Assembly (NCBI RefSeq): GCF_014648515.1
Contig: NZ_BMRG01000003.1
Span: 236,076-283,951, forward strand
Length of the DNA stretch: 47,876 bases
Reading direction: 5' to 3'
DNA from: Saccharothrix coeruleofusca
Lineage (GTDB): Bacteria > Actinomycetota > Actinomycetes > Mycobacteriales > Pseudonocardiaceae
Shown: positions 7,501-15,390 of the stretch, piece by piece
How the letters are laid out: every line of letters starts with the position of its first letter
Numbering within the stretch: position 1 is the first letter of the stretch
The notes under the pieces: model-generated
What the model saw: only the letters and a program-made list of their open reading frames with translations
Told to the model about the DNA's origin: nothing
Database searches by the model: none
Made by a program: the position numbers and the translations under genes

Positions 7501-8582
7501 GAACAGTGACCGGTCTGGTGGCCGCCGCGGCGGTGGGTGCGGCGGCGTGGGCGGTGCGGGACGTGCCCGCCGCCCTGGGCGGCAAGCCGCGCGAGGAGCG
7601 GCTGCGGCGCTCGCCGCAGTACCGGGACGGCAAGTTCCGCAACCCCCGGCCCGCCCGCACGCTGACCGCGGACGACGCGCCCAACATGTTCCGCGAGATG
7701 CTGTTCGGCGAGCAGCGGCGGCACCCCGCCGGTCCGGTGCCTCTGGTGGGGCCGCAGGGCGGTCCGCGCACCGAGGGCCTGCACCTGACCTGGTACGGCC
7801 ACGCCTCCACGCTGGTGGAGATCGACGGCGCGCGCGTGCTGATCGACCCGGTGTGGAGCGACCGCTGCTCACCTTCCTCTTTGGTCGGCCCGCGCAGGTT
7901 GCACCCCGTGCCGCACCAGCTGGAGGAGGTCGGTCCGGTCGACGCGGTGGTGATCTCGCACGACCACTACGACCACCTCGACCTGCCCACGGTGCGGGCG
8001 ATCACGCGCGGCCAGGACGCGGTCTTCGTGGTGCCGCTGGGCGTGGGGGAGCACCTGCGCCGCTGGAAGGTGCCGGAGGCGCGGATCGTCGAGCTGGACT
8101 GGGACGAGTCGCACGAGGTCGCGGGCGTCCGGTTGACGGCGACGCCCGCGCAGCACTTCTCCGGCCGGGGTTTCCAGCGCGACAACACGCTGTGGGCGTC
8201 GTGGGTGATCGCCGGACCGCGGCACCGCGTCTACTACAGCGGCGACACGGGTTACTTCGACGGCTACGAGCGGATCGGTCGGGAGCACGGGCCGTTCGAC
8301 GCCTCGCTGATCCAGATCGGCGCGTACAACGCGCGGTGGTCGGACATCCACATGACCCCCGAGGAGGGTGTCGCGGCGCACCGCGACCTGCGCGGCGGGC
8401 TGCTGGTGCCGGTGCACTGGGCGACGTTCAACCTGGCGATGCACGACTGGACCGAGCCGGTGGACCGGGTGTGGCGGGAGGCCAAGGCGCACGACGTGCC
8501 GTTGGCCGTGCCGCGACCGGGGGAGCGCATCGACGTGGCGGCCCCGCCGTCGGTCGACGGCTGGTGGCAGGCGCTGGTCTGA
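7497..8582 (+). CDS. MBL-fold metallo-hydrolase (NAPE-PLD-like)
   Basis: 361-aa protein. A short hydrophobic N-terminus (about 1-20, TGLVAAAAVGAAAWAV) suggests membrane anchoring or export. The metallo-beta-lactamase domain shows HDHYDHLD (HxHxDH), the metal ligand near YYSGDTGYFDGY, and the late His in VPVHWATFNLAMHDW. The motif set matches the NAPE-PLD/UlaG-like branch, whose members hydrolyse phosphodiesters or lactones; the substrate is unknown. The start ATG at 7497 overlaps the stop of a small upstream frame. The next gene, rsmD, starts 65 nt downstream. Confidence 0.87.
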   Translation: MRTVTGLVAAAAVGAAAWAVRDVPAALGGKPREERLRRSPQYRDGKFRNPRPARTLTADDAPNMFREMLFGEQRRHPAGPVPLVGPQGGPRTEGLHLTWYGHASTLVEIDGARVLIDPVWSDRCSPSSLVGPRRLHPVPHQLEEVGPVDAVVISHDHYDHLDLPTVRAITRGQDAVFVVPLGVGEHLRRWKVPEARIVELDWDESHEVAGVRLTATPAQHFSGRGFQRDNTLWASWVIAGPRHRVYYSGDTGYFDGYERIGREHGPFDASLIQIGAYNARWSDIHMTPEEGVAAHRDLRGGLLVPVHWATFNLAMHDWTEPVDRVWREAKAHDVPLAVPRPGERIDVAAPPSVDGWWQALV

Positions 8583-8647
8583 CCGGTCCGGCGGCGCGTC
8601 CGATGTGGACGCGGCAGCGGGCGGGCGCGGGGTGAGAGGATGGCGGC

Positions 8648-9214
8648 GTGACTCGGATCGTGGCGGGGGTGGCCGGTGGGCGGCGCCTCCAGGTGCCGCC
8701 GCGCGGGACGCGCCCCACCTCCGACCGGGTGCGCGAGGCGCTGTTCAGCGCGCTGGAGGCCAGGGTGGACCTGGACGGCGCGCACGTGCTGGACCTGTAC
8801 GCGGGCTCGGGGGCGCTGGGGTTCGAGGCGCTGTCCAGGGGTGCGGCGCGGGCCACCTTCGTGGAGTCCGACCGCAGGGCCGCCGAGGTGCTCAAGGCCA
8901 ACGCCAGGGCGCTGGGCCTGCCCGGCGCGACGGTGCTCAACCGCACCGCCGAGGCGGTCGCGGGCACCCCGCCGGAGCACCCGTGCGACGTGGTCCTCGC
9001 CGACCCGCCCTACGACGTGGCCGACGAGCGGCTGGCCTCGGTGCTGGCCGGGCTGGTGGCGGCGGGCTGGCTGGCCGAGGGCGCCGTGGTGGTGGTCGAA
9101 CGGGCCGCGCGCAGCCCCGAGCCGCGGTGGCCAAGTGGCTTGGAATCGTTGCGCGGCAAGCGTTATGGGGACACCGCGCTGCACTGGGCTGAGCGGGTGC
9201 GCGCCGCCGGGTGA
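8648..9214 (+). CDS. rsmD: 16S rRNA (guanine-N2)-methyltransferase RsmD
   Basis: 188-aa Rossmann methyltransferase that modifies G966 (E. coli numbering) of 16S rRNA during 30S assembly. Seen: N-terminal TRIVAGVAGGRRLQVPPRG, the RPTSDRVREALFSAL signature, SAM motif I LDLYAGSGALGFEALSRGA, and catalytic DPPYD (NPPY-type) at about 120. Length is typical. The GTG at 8648 gives the expected MTRIVAG start. It is followed by coaD, as in many bacteria. Confidence 0.95.
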   Translation: MTRIVAGVAGGRRLQVPPRGTRPTSDRVREALFSALEARVDLDGAHVLDLYAGSGALGFEALSRGAARATFVESDRRAAEVLKANARALGLPGATVLNRTAEAVAGTPPEHPCDVVLADPPYDVADERLASVLAGLVAAGWLAEGAVVVVERAARSPEPRWPSGLESLRGKRYGDTALHWAERVRAAG

Positions 9215-9267
9215 TGCGGGCCACGACCGGTCTGGGCGCGTCCGATCGGGTGCTACCGTCCGGAGTC

Positions 9268-9750
9268 ATGACACGTGCCGTGTGCCCCGGCTCCTACGAC
9301 CCGGCGACCAACGGACACCTGGACATCATCGGCAGAGCGGCGAAGCTCTTTGACGAGGTCGTCGTCGCCGTGCTCATCAACAAGAACAAGCGCACCCTGT
9401 TCTCCGTCGAGGAGCGCACGGACATGCTGCGCGAGGTCACCGCGCAGTGGACCAACGTGCGCGTGGACTCCTGGCACGGCCTGCTGGTCGACTACTGCCG
9501 GGAGAACGACATCAGGGCCATCGTCAAGGGCCTGCGCGCGGTCAGCGACTACGACTACGAGCTGCAGATGGCGCAGATGAACCACCAGCTCAGCGGGGTC
9601 GACACGCTGTTCATGCCGACCAACCCGATCTACAGCTTCCTGGCCAGCTCGCTGGTCAAGGACGTGGCCACCTACGGCGGCGACGTCGCCGCCCTGCTGC
9701 CCCCCTCGATCATGACCCGGCTCCAGCAGCGGCTCGCCGAAGGTCGCTGA
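9268..9750 (+). CDS. coaD: Phosphopantetheine adenylyltransferase
   Basis: Cytosolic enzyme of coenzyme A synthesis, joining ATP and 4'-phosphopantetheine to dephospho-CoA. The 160-aa product has the nucleotidyltransferase motifs T/HxGH (PGSYDPATNGHLDII) and the later TxxxSSxxV-like region (YSFLASSLVKDVA). I chose the ATG at 9268 rather than the in-frame 9211 because it gives the canonical MTRAVCPGSYDP start. TACCGT (9254-9259) sits 8 nt before the ATG, so the mRNA may be leaderless or nearly so; CCGGAG also precedes it. Confidence 0.96.
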   Translation: MTRAVCPGSYDPATNGHLDIIGRAAKLFDEVVVAVLINKNKRTLFSVEERTDMLREVTAQWTNVRVDSWHGLLVDYCRENDIRAIVKGLRAVSDYDYELQMAQMNHQLSGVDTLFMPTNPIYSFLASSLVKDVATYGGDVAALLPPSIMTRLQQRLAEGR

Positions 9751-9795
9751 CCGTCACCCGCGGTTAACGCGCAAGTGGTGACCTGATCACTCGGT

Positions 9796-10233
9796 GTGAT
9801 TACTGTCGATCACCATGAGCAGATCACCTCGCGCACCGCCTCGGTGCTGCTCTCCCTGCTGCTGGCCCTCACCGCCACCCTCGGCATCGCGCCGGGGGCC
9901 GTCGCGGCGACCTCGGCCCAGGCCGCCTGCGGCGACACCTCGGGCTTCCGCAAGGTCGCCCTGTCCTCCCTGCCCGCCCAGGCCGCCGACACCACCCGGC
10001 TGATCCGCGCGGGCGGCCCGTACCCGTATCCGCAGGACAACCAGACCTTCCACAACCGCGAGGGCGTCCTGCCCAGCTGCTCGACCGGCTACTACCGCGA
10101 GTACACGGTCAAGACGCCGGGCTCGGCCACGCGCGGGGCGCGCCGGATCGTCACCGGCAACGGCAGCCCGAAGCTGTACTTCTACACCGCCGACCACTAC
10201 GCCACCTTCGTCCTGGTCGACATCGGCCGGTAG
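9796..10233 (+). CDS. Secreted guanyl-specific ribonuclease (RNase Sa/barnase family)
   Basis: 145 aa. An N-terminal signal peptide (about 13-42: VLLSLLLALTATLGIAPGAVAA) is followed by a ~97-aa mature domain close to Streptomyces RNase Sa. Landmarks are CGDTSGFRKV...LPAQAADTTRLI, GGPYPYPQDNQTFHNRE, YYREYTVKTPGSATRGARRIV and YTADHYATF. The catalytic Glu (YYREY), Arg (GARR) and His (ADHYA) are all present, so it should cleave RNA 3' of G outside the cell. The start is uncertain: GTG 9796 gives an odd polar N-terminus (MITVDHHEQ), but no better in-frame start is visible. No barstar-like inhibitor gene lies beside it. A strong hairpin (10242-10280) follows. Confidence 0.88.
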   Translation: MITVDHHEQITSRTASVLLSLLLALTATLGIAPGAVAATSAQAACGDTSGFRKVALSSLPAQAADTTRLIRAGGPYPYPQDNQTFHNREGVLPSCSTGYYREYTVKTPGSATRGARRIVTGNGSPKLYFYTADHYATFVLVDIGR

Positions 10234-10241
10234 GCGGACAC

Positions 10242-10280
10242 GCCCTGCCGATCTCCCCACCCGCGCGAGATCGGCAGGGC
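10242..10280 (+). terminator. Hairpin terminator after the RNase gene
   Basis: Perfect 14-bp stem (GCCCTGCCGATCTC / GAGATCGGCAGGGC) with an 11-nt loop, 8 nt after the stop codon. It insulates the RNase gene from sepIVA. Confidence 0.8.
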
Positions 10281-10323
10281 ACACTAGGACGGGTACGTGT
10301 GCGACGGGCGCGAGGAGTGTGAC

Positions 10324-11040
10324 GTGTACCGGGTGTTCGAGGCCCTCGACGAGCTGGTCACGATCGTCGAGGAGGCGCGCGGGGTGCCGATGACCTCCGG
10401 CTGCGTCGTGCCGCGCGGTGACGTGCTCGAACTGCTCGACGACGTGCGCGACGCGATCCCCGCGGAGCTGGACGACGCGCAGGACGTGCTCGACCACCGC
10501 GACGAGCTGATCGGCAAGGCGCAGCACGAGGCCGAGCAGAGCGTGGGCAAGGCTCGCGCCGAGGCCGAGCGGCTGGTCGCCGAGGCGCAGCGCGAGGCGG
10601 AGCGGATGCTGGCCGAGGCGCGGGCGCACGCCGAGCGCGTGGTGGGCGAGGCCGAGGACCAGGCCGAGCGCACCGTGGCCGCGGGCCGCCAGGAGTACGA
10701 GGACCTGGTGGGCCGGGCGCACGCCGAGGCCGACCGGATGGTCCAGGCGGGCCGGGCCAACTACGAGCGCGCCATCGAGGAGGGGCGGGCGGAGCAGGCG
10801 CGGCTGGTCGACCAGACCGAGGTCGTGCAGGCCGCGCACGCCGAGGCCGCCCGCGTGCTCGACGCCGCGCAGACCGAGGCGATCCGGCTGCGCAGCGAGT
10901 GCGACGCCTACGTGGACGGCAAGCTGGCCGACTTCGAGGACCTGCTCGCGCACACCCTGCGCAGCGTCGGCAAGGGCCGCTCGCACCTGCGCGGCCCGGC
11001 CGTGGCCAGCGCCGCCGCGCCGTTCGACTACCACGACTGA
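10324..11040 (+). CDS. sepIVA: Septum-associated DivIVA-like protein SepIVA
   Basis: 238-aa protein close to M. tuberculosis Rv2927c (SepIVA): MYRVFEALDELVTIVEEARGV at the start, then PRGDVLELLDDVRDAIPAELDDAQDVLDHRDEL, a long charged coiled coil (about 60-200), and the end LRSVGKGRSHLR. SepIVA is a DivIVA-like factor implicated in septation and polar growth of mycobacteria. The GTG at 10324 is preceded by GAGGAG; an in-frame start at 10297 would add residues not found in relatives. The order sepIVA, DUF177, (rpmF,) rnc, mutM is conserved in actinobacteria. Confidence 0.92.
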   Translation: MYRVFEALDELVTIVEEARGVPMTSGCVVPRGDVLELLDDVRDAIPAELDDAQDVLDHRDELIGKAQHEAEQSVGKARAEAERLVAEAQREAERMLAEARAHAERVVGEAEDQAERTVAAGRQEYEDLVGRAHAEADRMVQAGRANYERAIEEGRAEQARLVDQTEVVQAAHAEAARVLDAAQTEAIRLRSECDAYVDGKLADFEDLLAHTLRSVGKGRSHLRGPAVASAAAPFDYHD

Positions 11041-11135
11041 CCTGCGGTTCGACCACCGATTTCACGACCGGGCGGGTTGTCCCGTACCCTTGACAGGCTG
11101 GCCGTGGCAAGTCGCCCGGCAGCCACCCACACATC

Positions 11136-11723
11136 ATGTCCGAGTACCGTCACGCCGCCGCGCGTCCCCCAGTAGCCGGGCCCTGGATCATCGACACCAG
11201 GGACCTCGGTCGTCGCGCGGGCTCCAGCCGCGCCTACCGCAGGACGGTGCCCGCAGCGGGTCTCGGCCTGCGGGACGTGATCGCCGTGCCCGAGGGCGGC
11301 AGCGTGGAACTGGACCTCCTGCTCGAAGCGGTGGTCGAGGGCGTGCTGGTCACGGGCACCGCGTCGACGGTGGTGGAGGGGGAGTGCTCGCGCTGCCTCG
11401 AACCGCTGTCGGCCGAGGTGGAGGTGGAGCTGACCGAGTTGTACGCCTACCCGGACAGCACCACCGACGAGACCACCGAGGAAGACGAGGTCAGCCGGAT
11501 CACCGACGACCTGATCGACCTCGAACCAGTGGTGCGCGACGCGATCGTGCTCGCGCTGCCGCAGGTGCCGCTGTGCTCGCCGGACTGCCAAGGGCTGTGC
11601 GTCGACTGCGGCGGGAAGTTGGCCGATCTCGGCCCCGACCACGGGCATGAGACGATTGACCCCCGTTGGGCCGCTCTGCAGGAGCGGTTCGGCGGGACTC
11701 GTGACAATCCAGAGGAGAACTAG
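11136..11723 (+). CDS. YceD/DUF177 family protein
   Basis: 195 aa. It shows the DUF177 features: [30 protein letters not shown], an acidic insertion (about 105-130), and a C-terminal Cys cluster [16 protein letters not shown]. The four-cysteine cluster suggests metal binding in this actinobacterial form. In bacteria this gene precedes rpmF, and YceD has been linked to 23S rRNA/ribosome maturation. Here the stop is 2 nt before the rpmF GTG. A TACCCT box at 11085-11090 is a possible -10 element for the operon. Confidence 0.9.
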   Translation: MSEYRHAAARPPVAGPWIIDTRDLGRRAGSSRAYRRTVPAAGLGLRDVIAVPEGGSVELDLLLEAVVEGVLVTGTASTVVEGECSRCLEPLSAEVEVELTELYAYPDSTTDETTEEDEVSRITDDLIDLEPVVRDAIVLALPQVPLCSPDCQGLCVDCGGKLADLGPDHGHETIDPRWAALQERFGGTRDNPEEN

Positions 11724-11725
11724 TC

Positions 11726-11908
11726 GTGGCCGTCCCGAAGCGGAAGATGTCGCGCTCGAACACGCGCTCGCGCCGCGCTCAGTGGAAGACCGCTGCCGTG
11801 CACCTGGTCGCTTGCCAGAACAAGGCGTGCCGCCAGCCCAAGCCGCAGCACGTCGCCTGCCCGAACTGCGGTCAGTACGACGGCCGCCAGGTCGTCCAGC
11901 CGGCCTGA
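11726..11908 (+). CDS. rpmF: 50S ribosomal protein L32
   Basis: 60-aa ribosomal protein: [20 protein letters not shown] start and the zinc-ribbon motif [20 protein letters not shown] (C+ form). It belongs to the large subunit. GAGGAG lies just upstream of the GTG. It is embedded between DUF177 and rnc. Confidence 0.97.
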   Translation: MAVPKRKMSRSNTRSRRAQWKTAAVHLVACQNKACRQPKPQHVACPNCGQYDGRQVVQPA

Positions 11909-11935
11909 TCTCCCTGGCGAAGGTAACTTAGAACC

Positions 11936-12739
11936 GTGGGGGGTAGGCCGCCGCGCGGACGGTCCACCGACCGCGCCACGTTGCTCGAAGCGCTCGGCGT
12001 CCCGTTGGACGCCGAGCTGCTCGTGCTCGCGCTGACGCACCGGTCGTACGCGTACGAGAACGGCGGTCTGCCGCCGAATGAGCGGTTGGAGTTCCTCGGC
12101 GACGCGGTGTTGAGCCTCGTCGTCACCGACCACCTCTACAACAAGCACCCCGAGCTGCCCGAGGGGCAGCTGGCGAAGTTGCGCGCCAGCGTGGTCAACA
12201 TGCACGCGCTGGCCGGGGTCGCCCGCGGCCTGGGCGAGGACGGGCTGGGCGGGTACCTGCTGCTCGGCCGGGGCGAGGAGCTGACCGGCGGCAGGGACAA
12301 GGCGAGCATCCTCGCCGACGGCCTGGAGGCCGTCATCGGCGCGGTGTACCTGCAGTTCGGCATCGACACCGCGCGCCAGCTGGTCCACCGGCTGTTCGAC
12401 CCGCTCCTGGCCGAGGCGCCGCTGCGCGGCGCGGGCCTGGACTGGAAGACCAGCCTGCAGGAGCTGACCGCATCGGCGGGCCTGGGTGTCCCCGAGTACC
12501 GGGTGGACGACCAGGGCCCGGACCACCGCAAGGAGTTCACCGCCACGGTGTTCGTCGGTGGTCTGCCCCACGGCTCCGGTAACGGGCGCACGAAGAAGGA
12601 AGCCGAGCAGAAGGCGGCCGAGGCCGCCTACCGCGTGCTGTCCGAGCGGGTCCGCGCCGAACAGGAGTCGGCCGCGTCCGGCAACGGGCACGCCCCCAAC
12701 TCGGCGAACAAGCACACCTCACAGACCGAGGAAGACTGA
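11936..12739 (+). CDS. rnc: Ribonuclease III
   Basis: 267-aa double-strand-specific endoribonuclease that processes rRNA and structured mRNA. The catalytic domain (about 15-165) has the signature [11 protein letters not shown] and the second acidic cluster [13 protein letters not shown] dsRNA-binding domain (about 175-245) ends with [18 protein letters not shown]. The N-terminal Arg/Gly stretch and a polar C-terminal tail are extra. TAACTT (11924-11929) lies 6 nt before the GTG, which suggests a leaderless transcript in addition to readthrough from rpmF. Confidence 0.95.
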   Translation: MGGRPPRGRSTDRATLLEALGVPLDAELLVLALTHRSYAYENGGLPPNERLEFLGDAVLSLVVTDHLYNKHPELPEGQLAKLRASVVNMHALAGVARGLGEDGLGGYLLLGRGEELTGGRDKASILADGLEAVIGAVYLQFGIDTARQLVHRLFDPLLAEAPLRGAGLDWKTSLQELTASAGLGVPEYRVDDQGPDHRKEFTATVFVGGLPHGSGNGRTKKEAEQKAAEAAYRVLSERVRAEQESAASGNGHAPNSANKHTSQTEED

Positions 12740-12746
12740 CGCCGAC

Positions 12747-12974
12747 ATGTATGCCACGAACGTACGGACGAACCGGCGCCCGCGTACGCGGCGCCCGTCC
12801 CGCCCGCTGAGCGCCGCCCGCAACGGCGGCATCCAGGGTCTGGTCCTCGTCCGCGACACCGCGCAGGCAGGCGGGTGGATGCTCAAGCCGACCAAGCCGC
12901 AGGCCGCCGCCTACGAGCTCCTGGAGGAGCTGGAGCGGGCCGAGCGCGAGGGCGACAGCACCACCGAGGACTGA
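12747..12974 (+). CDS. Small conserved-looking hypothetical protein
   Basis: 75 aa and unrecognised. The N-terminal half is very basic (TNRRPRTRRPSRPLSAARNG) and the C-terminal half is acidic (YELLEELERAEREGD). Third positions are almost all G/C, consistent with a translated gene. It sits 7 nt after rnc and 9 nt before mutM, so it is probably in the same operon; GAGGAAG at the end of rnc may serve as its ribosome site. A nucleic-acid or ribosome-associated role would be a guess. Confidence 0.6.
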   Translation: MYATNVRTNRRPRTRRPSRPLSAARNGGIQGLVLVRDTAQAGGWMLKPTKPQAAAYELLEELERAEREGDSTTED

Positions 12975-12983
12975 TCACCGCAC

Positions 12984-13856
12984 GTGCCCGAACTCCCCGA
13001 GGTCGAAGTGGTCCGCCGGGGGCTGCACGCGCACGTCGCCGGTCGGACCGTCGCTTCGGTCCAGGTGCTGCACGACCGGGCGATCCGCCGCCACCTGCCG
13101 GGGGCGGCGGACTTCGCGCTGCGCCTGACCGGTCAGCGGATGGAGGGCGCCCGCAGGCGCGGCAAGTACCTGTGGGTCGACCTGTCCGGCGGTGACGCGC
13201 TGCTGGCCCACCTGGGCATGAGCGGCCAGATGCTGGTCCAGCCCCCGGACGCGCCCGACGAGAAGCACCTGCGGGTGCGGCTGCGCTTCGACGACGGCGG
13301 TCCCGAGCTGCGCTTCGTCGACCAGCGCACGTTCGGCGGCCTGGCGCTGGCCGAGGTCGTCGAGGTGGACGGCACGCCGCTGCCCCAGCCCGTGGCGCAC
13401 ATCGCCCGCGACCCGATGGACCCCCGGTTCGACCCGGACGCGGCGGTACGCGCGCTGCGGTCCCGCCGCACCGACGTCAAGCGCGCCCTGCTGGACCAGA
13501 CGCTGGTCTCCGGCGTGGGCAACATCTACGCCGACGAGGCGCTGTGGCGCGCCCGGCTGCACGGCCTGCGGCCCACCGGGAAGCTCACCAAGGCCAAGGT
13601 CGCGGAACTGCTGGAGCACGCCACCGCGGTCATGCACGAGGCGCTGGGCGAGGGCGGAACGTCGTTCGACGCGCTCTACGTCAACGTCAACGGCCAGTCC
13701 GGCTACTTCGACCGCTCACTGGCCGTCTACGGGCAGGAGGACCGCCCCTGCCGCCGCTGCGGCACCCCGATCGTCCGCGAGCCCTTCATGAACCGCTCGT
13801 CCTACTCCTGCCCCCGCTGCCAACCCCGCCCCCGCGCGAGTCGAACTTCCGGCTAG
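12984..13856 (+). CDS. mutM: Formamidopyrimidine-DNA glycosylase
   Basis: 290-aa base-excision repair enzyme removing 8-oxoguanine and Fapy lesions with AP-lyase activity. Seen: catalytic N-terminal PELPEVE (Pro2, Glu3) after Met, the lysine in [11 protein letters not shown] (about 61), the H2TH region [24 protein letters not shown], and the C-terminal zinc finger CRRCGTPI...SYSCPRC. The GTG at 12984 is required for the catalytic Pro2. The last residues (ASRTSG) are encoded by GCGAGTCGAACTTCCGG, which resembles the second dispersed repeat family. Confidence 0.96.
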   Translation: MPELPEVEVVRRGLHAHVAGRTVASVQVLHDRAIRRHLPGAADFALRLTGQRMEGARRRGKYLWVDLSGGDALLAHLGMSGQMLVQPPDAPDEKHLRVRLRFDDGGPELRFVDQRTFGGLALAEVVEVDGTPLPQPVAHIARDPMDPRFDPDAAVRALRSRRTDVKRALLDQTLVSGVGNIYADEALWRARLHGLRPTGKLTKAKVAELLEHATAVMHEALGEGGTSFDALYVNVNGQSGYFDRSLAVYGQEDRPCRRCGTPIVREPFMNRSSYSCPRCQPRPRASRTSG

Positions 13857-13922
13857 CGCGAGGCGAACCGCCAGGATCTCCGAATTCGCGCCCAGGAATG
13901 CGAAAATGTTGCGAATGGCGCG

Positions 13923-14360
13923 CTAGCGGACTTCGGGGTCGGCCAGGCGGCGCAGCAGCGGGGTGACCGAGCGGATGCGCTCGCGCTCCTCGCCGGACAG
14001 CCGGGACAGCCGCTCGGACAGCAGTTCCGCCTCGCCGTGCGCCAGCGACAGCACCGTTTCCCGCCCGGCCGCGGTGAGCACCACGATGGTCGCGCGCCCG
14101 TCCGCCGGGTCGGCCTCCCGCCGCACCAGGCCGCTGGACTCCAGGCCGGTGACCACGGTGGTCGCGGTGGGCTGGGAGCACAGCGCGCGCACCGCGATCT
14201 CGCCGATCCGCATCGGCCCGTGGCTGGACAGCTCGGCGAGGACGAGGAGCTGGGTCGGCTGCAACCGCCGCATCGGTGCCGATTGACGCAGGCTGCGCAC
14301 CAGCCGGTGGACGGCGACCACGAGCTGTAAGGCGTCCTGGCTCGTCACACTGGTGGTCAT
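13923..14360 (-). CDS. MarR-family transcriptional regulator
   Basis: 145-aa winged-helix regulator. Helices around LQPTQLLVLAELSSHGPMRIGEIAV, recognition region CSQPTATTVVTGLESSGLV, and the wing RREADPADGRATIVVLT give a standard MarR fold. Such dimers usually repress their own and a neighbouring gene in response to small ligands. It is divergent from the response regulator. A TGTCC-N6-GGACA palindrome 37 nt upstream of its start is a likely autoregulatory site. The ligand is unknown. Confidence 0.9.
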   Translation of the reverse strand: MTTSVTSQDALQLVVAVHRLVRSLRQSAPMRRLQPTQLLVLAELSSHGPMRIGEIAVRALCSQPTATTVVTGLESSGLVRREADPADGRATIVVLTAAGRETVLSLAHGEAELLSERLSRLSGEERERIRSVTPLLRRLADPEVR

Positions 14361-14396
14361 CGAGGGCCTCCTCGTGGCTCACCCACAGTGAGCGGT

Positions 14397-14412
14397 TGTC
14401 CTAATTCGGACA
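14397..14412. promoter_or_regulatory. Candidate MarR operator
   Basis: Inverted repeat TGTCC-TAATTC-GGACA in the divergent marR/response-regulator gap, with an AT-rich centre as in many MarR sites. Confidence 0.5.
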
Positions 14413-14479
14413 GGACATTCGCACTGAAGAACTACCGGTGTCCAGGCTTATTCACTATTCGCACCCGGATGTACTCCGC

Positions 14480-14503
14480 TGTCTCCGCACCAATGCGGAG
14501 ACA
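14480..14503. promoter_or_regulatory. 24-nt perfect palindrome upstream of the response regulator
   Basis: Arms TGTCTCCGCA and TGCGGAGACA (10 bp each) with loop CCAA. It lies midway in the 282-nt divergent region (14361-14642), 140 nt before the response-regulator start. No T-run follows, so an operator or leader hairpin is as likely as a terminator. I see no gene in the rest of this gap. Confidence 0.5.
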
Positions 14504-14642
14504 TCTCCGTCAAAGTTGCGTAAATGCGATGGGTCCTGCCGTCAAGAGAGTGGCAGAGGGCCACTTCGGGATGAATCGCGGGGGCACACTGCGGACGACG
14601 ACGGCCGCGAGAGGCGCTGCGGGAGATGCGGACAATGGACCG

Positions 14643-15329
14643 GTGAACACGACCAGGGTGCTGGTGGTCGACGACGAGCCGCAGATCGTGCGGGCGCTGC
14701 GGATCAACCTGTCCGCCAGGGGCTACCAGGTGCTCACCGCGCCCGACGGCACCGCCGCGCTCAAGGCCGCCGCGGAGGGCAAGCCGGACGTGGTGGTGCT
14801 CGACCTGGGCCTGCCCGACGTGGACGGCACCGAGGTGATCGCGGGCCTGCGCGGCTGGACCTCGGTGCCCATCATCGTGCTGTCCGCGCGCACCGACTCC
14901 ACCGACAAGGTCGAGGCGCTGGACGCGGGCGCGGACGACTACGTGACCAAGCCGTTCGGCATGGACGAGCTGCTGGCGCGGCTGCGCGCGGCGGTCCGGC
15001 GGGCGGCGGTGTCCGCCGAGGGCGAGGAGGCGGTGGTGCGCACCGCGTCGTTCACCGTGGACCTGGCGGCCAAGAAGGTGCACCGCGACGGCGCCGAGGT
15101 GCACCTGACCCCCACCGAGTGGGGCCTGCTGGAGACCCTGGCCCGCAACCGGGGCAAGCTGGTCGGGCAGAAGCAGCTGCTCCAGGAGGTGTGGGGCCCC
15201 GCGTACGCCAAGGAGACCCACTACCTGCGGGTGTACCTGGCGCAGCTGCGCCGCAAGCTGGAGCCCGAGCCGTCCCGCCCCCGGCACCTGGTGACGGAGC
15301 CGGGGATGGGGTACCGGTTCGAGCCCTGA
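14643..15329 (+). CDS. OmpR/KdpE-family response regulator
   Basis: 228-aa two-component regulator. The receiver domain (about 1-120) has the acidic pair VVDDE, phospho-acceptor D54 in VVLDLGLPD and the lysine in VTKPFGMDELL. A winged-helix DNA-binding domain (about 130-228) contains HLTPTEWGLLETLARNRGKLV and YLRVYLAQLRRKLE. The wording RALRINLSARGY and VIAGLRGWTSVPIIVLSAR is KdpE-like. No histidine kinase or kdpFABC is nearby, so it is an orphan within this window. I chose GTG 14643, which gives MNTTRVLVVDDE; in-frame starts further upstream add non-homologous sequence. Confidence 0.9.
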   Translation: MNTTRVLVVDDEPQIVRALRINLSARGYQVLTAPDGTAALKAAAEGKPDVVVLDLGLPDVDGTEVIAGLRGWTSVPIIVLSARTDSTDKVEALDAGADDYVTKPFGMDELLARLRAAVRRAAVSAEGEEAVVRTASFTVDLAAKKVHRDGAEVHLTPTEWGLLETLARNRGKLVGQKQLLQEVWGPAYAKETHYLRVYLAQLRRKLEPEPSRPRHLVTEPGMGYRFEP

Positions 15330-15373
15330 AGATCCCGCTGAAAACCCCGCTGAGAACGCCGCTGAAGCCCCGC
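15327..15373 (+). repeat. 12-bp tandem repeat after the response-regulator stop
   Basis: Four imperfect units start at the stop codon itself: TGAAGATCCCGC, TGAAAACCCCGC, TGAGAACGCCGC and a shortened TGAAGCCCCGC. Every unit begins with TGA in the same frame. Confidence 0.75.
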
Positions 15374-15390
15374 TGGGGCCGCGGGTGGGT

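Noticed and set aside
9815-10003. ATG-started frame at the RNase gene
   Set aside because: Pro/Arg-rich product out of frame with the clear RNase Sa domain.
14388-14642. 85-residue N-terminal extension of the response regulator
   Set aside because: Would translate across the palindromes and give non-homologous sequence before the receiver domain.
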